Source: UMGS1889 sp900556055 | GTDB taxonomy: Bacteria; Bacillota; Clostridia; Oscillospirales; Ruminococcaceae | Length of the DNA: 64,000 nucleotides | Reading direction: 5' to 3' | NCBI GenBank assembly: GCA_902463265.1 | Contig: CABQEV010000008.1 | Coordinates: 22,944-86,943 of the forward strand | Shown: piece by piece, positions 35,523 through 44,546 of the stretch | How positions within the stretch are numbered: the first letter of the stretch is position 1 | Layout of the letters: each line of letters begins with the position of its first letter | The notes under the pieces: generated by a model | Databases searched by the model: none | The model's input: only the letters and a program-made list of their open reading frames with translations | Told to the model about the DNA's origin: nothing | Position numbers and translations under genes: made by a program

Positions 35523-36725
35523 ATGCTGACTCTTGACAAAGTTTACCAGGCTTCCTATGTTCTCAAAGAAGTTGTCCGCCCGACGGACATGATCAAAGCT
35601 AAGGATCTCTGCCCCGATTACAATGTTTACCTGAAAACCGAAAATCTCCAGGTAACAGGTTCATTCAAGGTAAGAGGCGCATACTACAAGATCTCCCAGC
35701 TCTCCCCCGAGGAAAAGGCTAAGGGAGTTATCGCTTGCTCCGCAGGCAACCACGCACAGGGCGTTGCACTCGCAGCTGCAAAGAACGGCATCAAATCCTG
35801 CATCTGCATCCCCGACAGCGCTCCTATCTCAAAGGTAGAGGCTACAAAGAGCTACGGCGCAGATGTATGTCTTGTTGAAGGCACATATGATGACGCTCAT
35901 GACAAGGCTGTTGAGATCCAAAAGGAAACAGGCGCAACATTTATCCATCCTTTTGATGATGAGCTTGTTATCGCAGGTCAGGGTACTATCGGTCTTGAGA
36001 TACTTGAACAGCTCCCCGATGTTGAAGCTGTTATCGTTCCTATCGGCGGCGGCGGACTCATCAGCGGCGTTGCATTCACCATCAAGTCGCTCCACCCCGA
36101 TGTAAAGGTCTACGGCGTTCAGGCAGCAGGTGCTCCCTCCATGGTAAATGCCGTAAGAGATCACAAGATCGAAACGCTCCCCAAGGTAAAGACGATCGCT
36201 GACGGTATCGCAGTAAAGACACCGGGCGACAATACATTCGAAATAGTTTCCAAGTACGTTGACGGACTCGTTACCGTTACAGATGACGAAGTTGCAGCTG
36301 CTATCCTCACACTTATGGAGAAGCAGAAGCTTGTATCCGAGGGCGCAGGCGCAGTTCCCGTTGCTGCTCTTATGTTCAATAAGATCCCCGAGCTGAAGGG
36401 CAAAAAGGTATGCTGCCTCGTATCGGGCGGCAATATCGACATCACAAGCCTTTCGAGAGTTATCAACAGAGGTCTCCAGAAGACAGGCAGACTCACCGAT
36501 CTCTCCATTGAACTTGTTGACAAGCCGGGTCAGCTGAGAAGCGTTTCCAAGATCATCGGAAACCTCGGCGGAAACGTAACATCCGTAAGCTACGGTATGA
36601 CCGACCTTGAAGCGGATATCAATTCCTGCATCATCAAGCTTACCATTGAAACAAGAAATCAGGCTCATATTGACGAGATCAAGGCAGAGCTTGCAAAACA
36701 GGGTTATCACCTGATCAATAAATAA
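35523..36725 (+). CDS. ilvA: Threonine ammonia-lyase (threonine deaminase)
   Basis: A PLP enzyme that converts threonine to 2-oxobutyrate, the first step towards isoleucine. The 400-residue protein has the PLP lysine in GSFKVRGA (near residue 50), the cofactor loop SAGNHAQGVA and GGGGLISG, and a C-terminal ACT domain (LVDKPGQLRSVSKIIG) for allosteric control. Its sequence type is close to the shorter catabolic-like enzymes, but the Ile T-box upstream argues for a biosynthetic role. ridA follows 24 bases downstream. Confidence 0.95.
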   Translation: MLTLDKVYQASYVLKEVVRPTDMIKAKDLCPDYNVYLKTENLQVTGSFKVRGAYYKISQLSPEEKAKGVIACSAGNHAQGVALAAAKNGIKSCICIPDSAPISKVEATKSYGADVCLVEGTYDDAHDKAVEIQKETGATFIHPFDDELVIAGQGTIGLEILEQLPDVEAVIVPIGGGGLISGVAFTIKSLHPDVKVYGVQAAGAPSMVNAVRDHKIETLPKVKTIADGIAVKTPGDNTFEIVSKYVDGLVTVTDDEVAAAILTLMEKQKLVSEGAGAVPVAALMFNKIPELKGKKVCCLVSGGNIDITSLSRVINRGLQKTGRLTDLSIELVDKPGQLRSVSKIIGNLGGNVTSVSYGMTDLEADINSCIIKLTIETRNQAHIDEIKAELAKQGYHLINK

Positions 36726-36749
36726 AATTCTGAAAGGAATGTTGTAACT

Positions 36750-37124
36750 ATGGAAAAGATCTACACAAAAACAGCTCCCGACGCTATCGGACCCTACTCT
36801 CAGGCAGTCGTTTCAAACGGCATGGTTTACACTTCGGGACAGATCGCTATCAACCCCGCAAGCGGAAACGTTGAAGCTGACACTATTGAAGGTCAGACAG
36901 AGCAGATCATGAAAAACCTGGGTGAAGTTCTGAAGGCTGCAGGCGCTTCCTTTGAAACAGCAGTAAAGACTACCTGCTTCCTTGCTGACATGGCTGATTT
37001 CGGCAAGTTCAACGAGATCTACGGCAAGTATTTCACAGGCAAGCCCGCACGTTCCTGCGTTGCTGTAAAGCAGCTCCCCAAGAATGTTCTTGCTGAAGTT
37101 GAAGTTATCGCTGAAGTAAAGTAA
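36750..37124 (+). CDS. ridA: RidA enamine/imine deaminase
   Basis: A 124-residue RidA (YjgF/YER057c) protein that hydrolyses the 2-aminoacrylate and 2-aminocrotonate released by PLP lyases such as IlvA. It has the family features AIGPYSQAV, TSGQIAINP and, at the active site, the arginine in GKPARSCVAVKQLP followed by VEVEVIAEV-like residues. The gene follows ilvA directly, the classic functional pairing. Confidence 0.96.
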   Translation: MEKIYTKTAPDAIGPYSQAVVSNGMVYTSGQIAINPASGNVEADTIEGQTEQIMKNLGEVLKAAGASFETAVKTTCFLADMADFGKFNEIYGKYFTGKPARSCVAVKQLPKNVLAEVEVIAEVK

Positions 37125-37143
37125 AAACAAACCGAATATATAA

Positions 37144-37183
37144 GCCTGTTATGTCGGAAAAGTGCGGCATAACGGGCTTTTTT
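37144..37183 (+). terminator. Terminator of ilvA-ridA
   Basis: GCCTGTTATGTCG pairs with CGGCATAACGGGC, with one mismatch and wobble pairs, followed by TTTTTT. Confidence 0.9.
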
Positions 37184-37311
37184 CTGAATTATATTTATAT
37201 TTTGCCATAAAATTACTGTTGAAGAAAACAAGAGTATAAGCGAGATATCCGGAGAAAATCAAAGAATTGCAATAACCTTTCAAAAATTAATGAGAAATTT
37301 GCGTAAATCCC

Positions 37312-37340
37312 TTGACATTCTTGAAAATATAGCGTATTAT
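37312..37340 (+). promoter_or_regulatory. Promoter of the polyamine operon
   Basis: TTGACA (37312-37317), 17 bases, TATTAT (37335-37340), 34 bases before speD. Confidence 0.88.
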
Positions 37341-37373
37341 CTATTATGAACGCAAAAATCGGAAAGGTATGTG

Positions 37374-38189
37374 ATGATAGGGTTGAACGAGAAGCTCACG
37401 CTTTATGGATTTAATAACCTTACTAAAACTCTCAGCTTTAATATTTATGATATCTGTTACGCAAAAAGCGAGAGAGAAAAGAAGGATTATATTAAATATA
37501 TAGATGAGCAGTACAACAGTGACCGTCTTACAAAGATCCTCTGTGACGTTACCGATATGATCGGTGCGCACGTGCTGAATATATCAAAACAGGACTATGA
37601 CCCCCAGGGTGCAAGCGTAACTCTGCTTGTTTCCGAGGACTATCTCGATGAGGATCAGATAGATGAGTCGTGCAATATGCGGCATATTCCCATTATCCCC
37701 AAGCAGGATATTGCGGGACATCTCGATAAAAGCCATCTGACTGTGCATACCTATCCTGAGTTTCATCCCGATAACGAGATAACAACATTCAGGGTAGATA
37801 TCGACGTTTCCACCTGCGGACGCATTTCTCCGCTGAACGTCCTCGACTACCTTATCGGCAGCTTTGATTCGGATATAATCACGATAGATTACAGAGTAAG
37901 AGGCTTTACCCGTGAGATCTCGGGCAAAAAGCTTTTTATGGATCATAAGATGGCGACTATCCAGGATTATATCAACAAGGCTACTCTTGAACGCTATGAT
38001 GCCATTGATATGAATGTTTATCAGGCAAATTTCTTCCACACACGAATGATGATAAAGGAGATCTTCCTCCAGAATTATCTTTTCAACACCGATACCTATG
38101 AGCTTGCACCTAAGCGCAGGCTGGAAATAAACGACCGTTTAAGACGTGAGATGATCGAGATCTTCAGCGGTCAGAATATATTTGATTGA
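37374..38189 (+). CDS. speD: S-adenosylmethionine decarboxylase, E. coli type
   Basis: SpeD makes decarboxylated SAM, the aminopropyl donor for spermidine. The 271-residue proenzyme is of the long enterobacterial class. Autocleavage is expected before Ser120 in LDKSHLTVHTYPE, giving a pyruvoyl group. STCGRISPLNVLDYLI and TIDYRVRGFTREISG are further family blocks. ATG 37374 has GGAAAGG six bases upstream; the GTG three bases earlier is too close. It is the first gene of the spe operon. Confidence 0.95.
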   Translation: MIGLNEKLTLYGFNNLTKTLSFNIYDICYAKSEREKKDYIKYIDEQYNSDRLTKILCDVTDMIGAHVLNISKQDYDPQGASVTLLVSEDYLDEDQIDESCNMRHIPIIPKQDIAGHLDKSHLTVHTYPEFHPDNEITTFRVDIDVSTCGRISPLNVLDYLIGSFDSDIITIDYRVRGFTREISGKKLFMDHKMATIQDYINKATLERYDAIDMNVYQANFFHTRMMIKEIFLQNYLFNTDTYELAPKRRLEINDRLRREMIEIFSGQNIFD

Positions 38190-38193
38190 TAAA

Positions 38194-38230
38194 AAGGCGG
38201 ACAACCTTCCCAATGGGGAGTTTCCGCCTT
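38194..38230 (+). other. Intercistronic hairpin between speD and speA
   Basis: AAGGCGGA pairs with TCCGCCTT, with an inner CTTCCC/GGGGAG stem around loop AATG. No T-run follows. It may tune RNA stability or give partial termination between speD and the rest of the operon. Confidence 0.65.
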
Positions 38231-38257
38231 ATTCTGATAATTTGGGAGGCGGTCATT

Positions 38258-39706
38258 ATGCTCACACAAAACGACGCACCGATCTACGACGCACTTATGA
38301 AATACAAGGACGCAAGAGTTGTCCCATTTGATGTCCCCGGACACAAGCACGGACGGGGAAATCCGGAACTGACCGAATTTCTGGGAAAGACCTGCCTTTC
38401 CGTTGATGTCAACTCAATGAAGCCGCTGGACAACCTCTGTCACCCCGTTTCGGTCATCAAGGACGCTCAGGAGCTTGCGGCTGAAGCGTTCGGCGCAAGA
38501 AGCTGCTTTTTCATGGTCGGCGGAACAACGTCCTGCGTGCAGTCGATGATACTTTCCGTCTGCAAGGCGGGCGATAAGATCATCATGCCGAGAAATGTCC
38601 ACAGAAGTGCGATAAACTCGCTTGTCCTCTGCGGTGCTGTCCCTGTTTACGTCAATCCCGGAATGAATCCGCATCTCGGAATAGCCCTCGGAATGTCCGC
38701 AAAGGACGTTGAAAAGGCTATCATCGAAAACCCCGATGCAAAGGCTGTTTTCGTAAACAACCCTACTTATTACGGCATCTGCTCGGATATACGCTCCATT
38801 GCCGAGATCGCCCACAAGCACGGAATGCTCTGCCTTGCCGATGAAGCGCACGGAACGCATTTCTATTTCGGCGAGAATATGCCTATGCCCGCAATGGCGG
38901 CAGGTGCGGATATGGCATCGGTTTCGATGCATAAATCAGGCGGCTCGCTTACACAAAGCTCATTCCTGCTGGTCGGCAAAAACTGCACTGTCAGCGAGGG
39001 ACACATCCATTCCATCATCAACCTCACGCAGACGACAAGCGCTTCATATCTGCTGCTTTCGTCACTCGATATATCCCGAAGAAATCTTGCCCTCAGAGGT
39101 AAGGAAACATTCCGAAAGGTAATGTCGCTTGCGGAATATGCACGAACAGAGATAAACCGTATCGGCGGATATTACGCATATTCGTCAGAGCTTATCAACG
39201 GAAATGACGTTTTCGATTTCGACAGGACAAAGCTTTCGGTTTATACCCGTGACATCGGTCTTGCGGGAATTGAAGTTTACGATATCCTGCGTGATAATTA
39301 TGACATTCAGATCGAATTCGGCGACATCGGAAATATCCTTGCTTATATCTCCGTAGGCGACCGTGAGATGGCGATAGAACGCCTTGTTTCCGCATTATCC
39401 GAGATAAAGCGCCGTTACAGCCGTGACAAGACGGGAATGCTTGAACATGAATACATAAACCCAACAGTCAAGGTATCTCCTCAGACGGCGTTTTACGGCG
39501 AACAGGAAACTATCCCCATCTCGCAGAGTGCGGGCAGGATAAGCAGTGAGTTCGTCATGTGCTACCCTCCCGGAATACCTATCGTTGCCCCGGGCGAACT
39601 TATTACCTCGGAAATACTCAGCTATATCGAATATTCAAGGGAAAGAGGCTGCTCGCTGACAGGTCCCGAGGATATGGAGATACGCAATATCAAAGTATTA
39701 AAATAA
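38258..39706 (+). CDS. speA: Orn/Lys/Arg decarboxylase, probable arginine decarboxylase
   Basis: A 482-residue PLP decarboxylase of the short bacterial type. It has VPGHKHG near residue 27, CHPVSVIKDAQELAAEAFGA, DEAHGTHFYFG (195-205) and the PLP lysine K226 in SVSMHKSGGSLTQ. Arginine is the likely substrate because an agmatinase gene is in the same operon, and the length matches Bacillus SpeA. Lysine or ornithine cannot be excluded by sequence. ATG 38258 has GGGAGG upstream, and a longer frame would read through the hairpin. Confidence 0.9.
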   Translation: MLTQNDAPIYDALMKYKDARVVPFDVPGHKHGRGNPELTEFLGKTCLSVDVNSMKPLDNLCHPVSVIKDAQELAAEAFGARSCFFMVGGTTSCVQSMILSVCKAGDKIIMPRNVHRSAINSLVLCGAVPVYVNPGMNPHLGIALGMSAKDVEKAIIENPDAKAVFVNNPTYYGICSDIRSIAEIAHKHGMLCLADEAHGTHFYFGENMPMPAMAAGADMASVSMHKSGGSLTQSSFLLVGKNCTVSEGHIHSIINLTQTTSASYLLLSSLDISRRNLALRGKETFRKVMSLAEYARTEINRIGGYYAYSSELINGNDVFDFDRTKLSVYTRDIGLAGIEVYDILRDNYDIQIEFGDIGNILAYISVGDREMAIERLVSALSEIKRRYSRDKTGMLEHEYINPTVKVSPQTAFYGEQETIPISQSAGRISSEFVMCYPPGIPIVAPGELITSEILSYIEYSRERGCSLTGPEDMEIRNIKVLK

Positions 39707-39721
39707 AGAAAGGACAAGCTT

Positions 39722-40567
39722 ATGGAACTGTGGTTTACGGAAATGCACACACCCAATGTAAAAATGTCAATCCGTGTCGATAAACAGCTTTACACTGAGG
39801 ACAGCGAATTTCAGAGGATCGACGTATTTCAGAGCGAGGAGTTCGGACGCTTTCTCACTCTCGACGGAATCATGATGCTGACGGAAAAAGACGAATTCAT
39901 ATATCACGAAATGATAACTCATGTCGCAATGGCATCAAATCCCGATGTAAAAAAGGTGCTGGTTATCGGTGCGGGTGACGGCGGAACTATCCGTGAGCTT
40001 ACAAGATACAAGACGATTGAGCGGATAGACATGGTAGAGATAGATGAGCGTGTCGTTGCCGTATGCCGCGAATATCTCAGAAAAACAGCCTGCCGACTTG
40101 ACGACAGCAGAGTTCATATCTATTACGAGGACGGACTGAAATACGTCCGCAGAAAGGAAAATGAATACGACCTTATCATCGTGGACAGCACCGATCCTTT
40201 CGGTCCGGGCGAGGGACTTTTCACAAGCGAATTCTACGGCAACTGCTTCAATGCCCTCACCAAGAACGGCATACTTGTAAATCAGCATGAAAGCCCCTAC
40301 TATTCCGATGATGCAAGGGCTATGCAGCGTGCGCACCGCAGGATCAAGGAATTTTTCCCCATCTGCAAGGTATATCAGGCACATATCCCGACCTATCCTT
40401 CGGGACACTGGCTTTTCGGTTATGCATCAAAAACAGTTGATCCGCTCAAAGCCGATGCTGACAGGTGGAATGCTCTCGGACTTGAAACGAGATACTATAA
40501 CACCGACCTTCACAAGGGCTGCTTTATGATACCGAATTACGTCAAAGAGCTGCTTGAAAACGCATAA
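39722..40567 (+). CDS. speE: Spermidine synthase
   Basis: This enzyme transfers the aminopropyl group from decarboxylated SAM to putrescine. The 281-residue protein has a short N-terminal beta domain and a Rossmann core with VLVIGAGDGGTIRELTRY, MVEIDERVV, and the gatekeeper loop IIVDSTDPFGPGEGLF whose aspartates bind the amines. QAHIPTYPSGHWLFGYASK is near the end. The gene is 15 bases from speA and 14 from speB. Confidence 0.96.
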   Translation: MELWFTEMHTPNVKMSIRVDKQLYTEDSEFQRIDVFQSEEFGRFLTLDGIMMLTEKDEFIYHEMITHVAMASNPDVKKVLVIGAGDGGTIRELTRYKTIERIDMVEIDERVVAVCREYLRKTACRLDDSRVHIYYEDGLKYVRRKENEYDLIIVDSTDPFGPGEGLFTSEFYGNCFNALTKNGILVNQHESPYYSDDARAMQRAHRRIKEFFPICKVYQAHIPTYPSGHWLFGYASKTVDPLKADADRWNALGLETRYYNTDLHKGCFMIPNYVKELLENA

Positions 40568-40581
40568 AAAGGAGAATTACC

Positions 40582-41436
40582 ATGGGATTTGAAAAGAATG
40601 TTTCCACATTTATCGGCTGTGAATCCGAATACGATGACAGCAGGATAGTTATCTTCGGCGCACCCTTCGACAGCACCACATCCTACCGCCCCGGAACACG
40701 TTTCGGCTGCAAGGCGATAAGAAGTGAAAGCTTCGGACTTGAAACATATTCCCCATATCAGGACAAGGACCTGACCGAATGTGACATCTTCGATGCGGGC
40801 GATCTTGAACTGACCTTCGGAAGCCCCGAAATGGCGCTGAATCAGATCGAAGAGCTTGTTGATGTTATCCTGAAGGACGGAAAACTGCCGTTCATGCTGG
40901 GCGGTGAACATCTTGTAACGCTCGGCGCAGTACGTGCGATGAAAAAGAAATTCGATGACCTTTATATTCTCCATTTTGATGCTCATACCGATCTGCGTGA
41001 GGATTATCTCGGCGAAAAGCTGTCCCACGCTACTGTTATCAGACGATGCTGGGAGCTTGTCGGCGATAAGCATATCTATCAGTTCGGCATACGCAGCGGC
41101 GAACGTGAGGAATTCAGATTTGCCGAGGAACACAATATCCTCAACAAATTCAACCTGAAAACCGTTCCCGATGCTGTAAAGGCACTTGAAGGTAAGAATG
41201 TTTATCTGACTATCGACCTTGATGTTCTCGATCCGTCGGTTTTCCCGGGAACAGGCACTCCCGAAGCAGGCGGCGCAGATTTCATGCAGCTGCTGACATC
41301 TGTCCTCGAGCTTTCAAAGCTTAACATAGTCGGCGCAGACATGAACGAGCTTTCTCCTATCTATGACCAGAGCGGCGCATCTACTGCCGTTGCCTGCAAA
41401 ATGCTGAGAGAAACTCTGCTTGCACTCTACAAATGA
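40582..41436 (+). CDS. speB: Agmatinase (ureohydrolase)
   Basis: Agmatinase splits agmatine into putrescine and urea. The 284-residue protein has the dinuclear manganese-binding motifs of ureohydrolases: GGEHLVTLGA, LHFDAHTDLRED and TIDLDVLDPSVFPGTGTPEAGG. The neighbours point to agmatine as substrate, completing arginine to agmatine to putrescine to spermidine. AAAAGGAG lies before the ATG. Confidence 0.94.
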   Translation: MGFEKNVSTFIGCESEYDDSRIVIFGAPFDSTTSYRPGTRFGCKAIRSESFGLETYSPYQDKDLTECDIFDAGDLELTFGSPEMALNQIEELVDVILKDGKLPFMLGGEHLVTLGAVRAMKKKFDDLYILHFDAHTDLREDYLGEKLSHATVIRRCWELVGDKHIYQFGIRSGEREEFRFAEEHNILNKFNLKTVPDAVKALEGKNVYLTIDLDVLDPSVFPGTGTPEAGGADFMQLLTSVLELSKLNIVGADMNELSPIYDQSGASTAVACKMLRETLLALYK

Positions 41437-41452
41437 TCCGGAGGATATCTGC

Positions 41453-42478
41453 TTGAATATAGATTACGAAACCGCAGTCGGAACTCCCGTCAGAAAAAAT
41501 ACAAACGCAAAAACACGCAGGATATTGTCATATCTGAGGTCTGTCTACGGAAAGAAAACTCTGTCGGGACAGTACACAAACCACGGATTTTCCACGGAAA
41601 CAGACGCAATATTCCGTGAAACAGACAAATATCCCGCAGTCAGGGGATTTGATCTGCTCAACTACTCCCCCTCCCTTATCGGCGGGCGGAAGGGCGATAC
41701 CGAGCTTGCGATAGAATGGGACAAAATGGGCGGCATCTGCACATTCTCATGGCATTGGTATGCACCGAACAAAACGCCCGAGCGAAATAACGAGCAGTTC
41801 CGCACGGAAAATTCCTCTTTCGATCTTTCTAAGGCTGTGACATCGGCTGATATTGCGCTGAAAACTCCCGAGGAGCTTGCGGAAATGTCCCGAAACGGCG
41901 AGATATCCGAGGAATGCTTCATGCTTATCTCAGATATTGATGCGATCTCCGAGCAGCTGAAAATTCTCCGTGACAACGGCGTGACTGTTCTCTGGCGGCC
42001 GCTCCATGAGGCGAGCGGCGGCTGGTTCTGGTGGGGCGCATTCGGTGCCGATGCTTACAAGTGGCTATGGAATCTGCTTTTTGTCCGTCAGAATGAGTTT
42101 CATAAGCTTGATGATCTGATATGGATCGCCAATGCGCAGTCCCCCGAATGGTATGTCGGAGATGAATTCTGCGATATCAACGGCGAGGACATTTATCCCG
42201 AAAAGCATGATTATTCTTCGCAGTCCGAAAGATTTTCTCAGGCATACGCATATTCCCCGAAAAAAATGATCGCCATGACGGAAAACGGCGTTATCCCCGA
42301 TCCCGACAATATGAATTCCGACGGCATAAGATGGCTGTTTTTCAATACATGGTGCCGTGAATTCATCGTTGACAGATCGGGAGATATCTCAGAAGAATAT
42401 ACGGAAAAAACGATGCTCAGAAAGGTTTATTCGCACCCCGATATTGTAACACTTGAAGATCTTCCGAAATTTGACTGA
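41453..42478 (+). CDS. Cytoplasmic GH26 glycoside hydrolase, probable beta-mannanase (TTG start)
   Basis: A 341-residue family 26 hydrolase. The acid/base is E186 in WRPLHEASGGWFWW and the nucleophile is E277 in MIAMTENGV, both in their typical contexts, and FSWHWYAPN lies earlier in the barrel. No signal peptide or dockerin is present, so it should act inside the cell on imported manno-oligosaccharides. TTG 41453 is chosen because GGAGGA lies seven bases upstream. It trails the polyamine operon by 16 bases, an unexpected place. Confidence 0.88.
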   Translation: MNIDYETAVGTPVRKNTNAKTRRILSYLRSVYGKKTLSGQYTNHGFSTETDAIFRETDKYPAVRGFDLLNYSPSLIGGRKGDTELAIEWDKMGGICTFSWHWYAPNKTPERNNEQFRTENSSFDLSKAVTSADIALKTPEELAEMSRNGEISEECFMLISDIDAISEQLKILRDNGVTVLWRPLHEASGGWFWWGAFGADAYKWLWNLLFVRQNEFHKLDDLIWIANAQSPEWYVGDEFCDINGEDIYPEKHDYSSQSERFSQAYAYSPKKMIAMTENGVIPDPDNMNSDGIRWLFFNTWCREFIVDRSGDISEEYTEKTMLRKVYSHPDIVTLEDLPKFD

Positions 42479-42491
42479 CAAAATCTATCCC

Positions 42492-42530
42492 AAAAAGGCG
42501 GCACAGTCAATCGGACTATGCCGCCTTTTT
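42492..42530 (+). terminator. Terminator of the spe-GH26 operon
   Basis: AAAAAGGCGGCACAGTC pairs with GGACTATGCCGCCTTTTT, with one mismatch, around a four-base loop, 13 bases after the GH26 stop. Confidence 0.93.
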
Positions 42531-42591
42531 ATTGATCTCTGCGGACAAAACAAACAGATCCTGTTTTTTGACAACCAAAGGAGGCAATTGA

Positions 42592-43131
42592 ATGAAAAAG
42601 TATATTTTCCCGATAATATGTGTCATACAGCTTATCATGATCGTTGTCCTGACAGCTGATAATCTTATACTGAAGAACGAGCTTGAAACCTCTAATTTTC
42701 CGTATTATAAGATATCGGACGAGAAATATTTGAACATTGAGAAAATATCCGATCTTGATGATTCGGAAAAATATCGGCAAACCTGCTCGGATATTGAAAA
42801 AAATGCTGCCGAATTTCTTTTGCAGATATTTGAATGCCAAAAGACCGATTACGAGCCTGCGCTTGATATTAATCCGAATACATATGAAAAAATTATTGGC
42901 ATAATATACGGAACCGCTGACAGATCGGAAATTTCCGATGAAAAGTTTCAGATTCATAATATCCTTGTTCGCTGCAACGGCAGCCGTGCAGTTGTGAGCT
43001 TCACGTACAGTCACAGCTTTTCGGCAAATGGAGTTGAATCGAAAGTTTCAAATTATGAATATCCATCAAAGCTTTACCTTGAGCTTTCCGAAGATAAGTG
43101 GATCGTCAAGGGCATTGATGAACCGCTGTAA
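42592..43131 (+). CDS. Membrane-anchored protein of unknown function
   Basis: A 179-residue protein with one N-terminal membrane helix (residues 4-22) and an extracytoplasmic part with many Asp, Glu and Lys residues. The last third (SRAVVSFTYSHSF ... KLYLELSEDKWIVKGI) looks like the conserved strand ending of small NTF2-like or lumazine-binding folds, but that is only a guess. The gene is more AT-rich than its neighbours. AAAGGAGG lies upstream, and it sits alone between two terminators. Confidence 0.7.
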   Translation: MKKYIFPIICVIQLIMIVVLTADNLILKNELETSNFPYYKISDEKYLNIEKISDLDDSEKYRQTCSDIEKNAAEFLLQIFECQKTDYEPALDINPNTYEKIIGIIYGTADRSEISDEKFQIHNILVRCNGSRAVVSFTYSHSFSANGVESKVSNYEYPSKLYLELSEDKWIVKGIDEPL

Positions 43132-43226
43132 AATGAAGTGAATAGCTTATGCAGTGAGGAAAAACACGGTTATTTGAGACTTTGCCGATGCAAGATATCC
43201 GCTGCCGATCTCCGTCATTGCAAATA

Positions 43227-43266
43227 AAAAGCTGTGTTTGCAGAAAACTCTGTGAACACAGCTTTT
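43227..43266. terminator. Bidirectional terminator between the anchored protein and activase genes
   Basis: AAAAGCTGTGTT pairs exactly with AACACAGCTTTT across 16 bases, with A- and T-rich ends suited to both convergent genes. The remaining bases of 43132-43317 hold nothing else I can name. Confidence 0.8.
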
Positions 43267-43317
43267 GCTATATATTGATTCAAATGATGCTTGTTTCAAC
43301 AATTTCTTGGTAAAGCT

Positions 43318-44535
43318 TTATTTTGCATTGGCAAGCATAAGCTTGATCCTGTTTTCCTGATTGACCTTTGTTGCACCGGGATCATAATCGACCGCAACAA
43401 TATTCGCCTGCGGATACGCTTCCTTTATGACCCTCGAAACGCCCTTTGCAACGATATGATTCGGCAGACAACCGAAAGGCTGTGTGCAGACGATGTTCTT
43501 TACGCCGCTTTCTTCAAGCGCAGCCATCTCCGCAGGGATAAGCCAGCCCTCGCCCATCTTGACTCCCTGATGAAAATATTTGTCGGCATAATGCCTGAGT
43601 TCCTCGAAATCATGCGGAGGTGAAAACTGACCGTTTTCCTTGTATGCCTTTATCATCTCACGCTGCTTTGCGTAGATAAGCTTATATCCGACACCAAAAA
43701 CGAATGTGGTCTTGTTTTTGAAACCGTAGATCTTTCCGTCATTTACGTTATTCACGGCGCAGTACAGACAGAAATCCAGGAATGACGGCACAACAGGCTC
43801 GCAGCCCTCGGAAAGCAGGAATTCCTCAAGCCGATTATTTGCCAGCGGGGAATATTTTACATAGATCTCCCCGACAATTCCGACTCTCGGCTTCTTTTCG
43901 TCCGAACGCTCAACCGCCGCAAAATCGTTCAGTATATCACGGTAGATCCGCTTTGTCTTTGCAAACCCGCCGTTTTTGAACTTGTCGATGATAATGGAAA
44001 GCCACTTGTTCAGGACCTTTTCCGAATCGCCCTTGTGTATTTCATATGCACGGCACTCGTTGTATGTGAGCATCAGCACATCTCCGTAAAGCACGGCGTA
44101 AAGCATTCTGTACAGCATCGGCGCAGTGATCTGAAAGCCGCTGCCCTTTTCCAGTCCGCTGAAATTCAGCGAAAGCACGGGTATCTGCGGATACTCCTTC
44201 TGAAGAGCCTTTCTCAGCAGATGTATATAATTTGATGCTCTGCATCCGCCGCCTGTCTGCGAGATAAGCAGTGCGACCTTATCGGGATCGTATTTTCCGC
44301 TTTTCAGCGCATCTATAAACTGACCGATAACAAGCAGCGCAGGATAGCAGGTATCATTGTGAACATGCTTCAATCCCTCGTCAACAACACTTCTTCCGTC
44401 ATTTCTGAGCAGCTCCGTTTTATAGCCGTACTGATTCAGTATCGACGAAATAAGCTTGAAATGCACGGGAAGCATATCGGGAATAAGTATCGTATGTGTC
44501 TCTTTCATTTCAGGAGTAAAAACTGCCGCTGACAT
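43318..44535 (-). CDS. 2-hydroxyacyl-CoA dehydratase-like protein, C-terminal partner of the activase-like protein
   Basis: A 405-residue protein matching the C-terminal third of the large 'acyl-CoA dehydratase activase-related' proteins (COG3581 type). It has conserved cysteines in HVHNDTCYPALLVIGQ, TGGGCRASNYIHLLRKAL and IVCTQPFGCLPNHIVAKG, which suggest an iron-sulfur site. Cysteine-rich dehydratase relatives use such clusters for one-electron chemistry. The substrate is unknown. It starts 11 bases after the 979-residue partner gene with its own AAGGGGGAG site, so the split is a real gene boundary, not a frameshift. Confidence 0.85.
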   Translation of the reverse strand: MSAAVFTPEMKETHTILIPDMLPVHFKLISSILNQYGYKTELLRNDGRSVVDEGLKHVHNDTCYPALLVIGQFIDALKSGKYDPDKVALLISQTGGGCRASNYIHLLRKALQKEYPQIPVLSLNFSGLEKGSGFQITAPMLYRMLYAVLYGDVLMLTYNECRAYEIHKGDSEKVLNKWLSIIIDKFKNGGFAKTKRIYRDILNDFAAVERSDEKKPRVGIVGEIYVKYSPLANNRLEEFLLSEGCEPVVPSFLDFCLYCAVNNVNDGKIYGFKNKTTFVFGVGYKLIYAKQREMIKAYKENGQFSPPHDFEELRHYADKYFHQGVKMGEGWLIPAEMAALEESGVKNIVCTQPFGCLPNHIVAKGVSRVIKEAYPQANIVAVDYDPGATKVNQENRIKLMLANAK

Positions 44536-44546
44536 ATGACTCCCCC

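Noticed and set aside
35829..36710. 293-aa minus-strand open frame opposite ilvA
   Set aside because: The ilvA frame is unambiguous; the antisense product resembles nothing.
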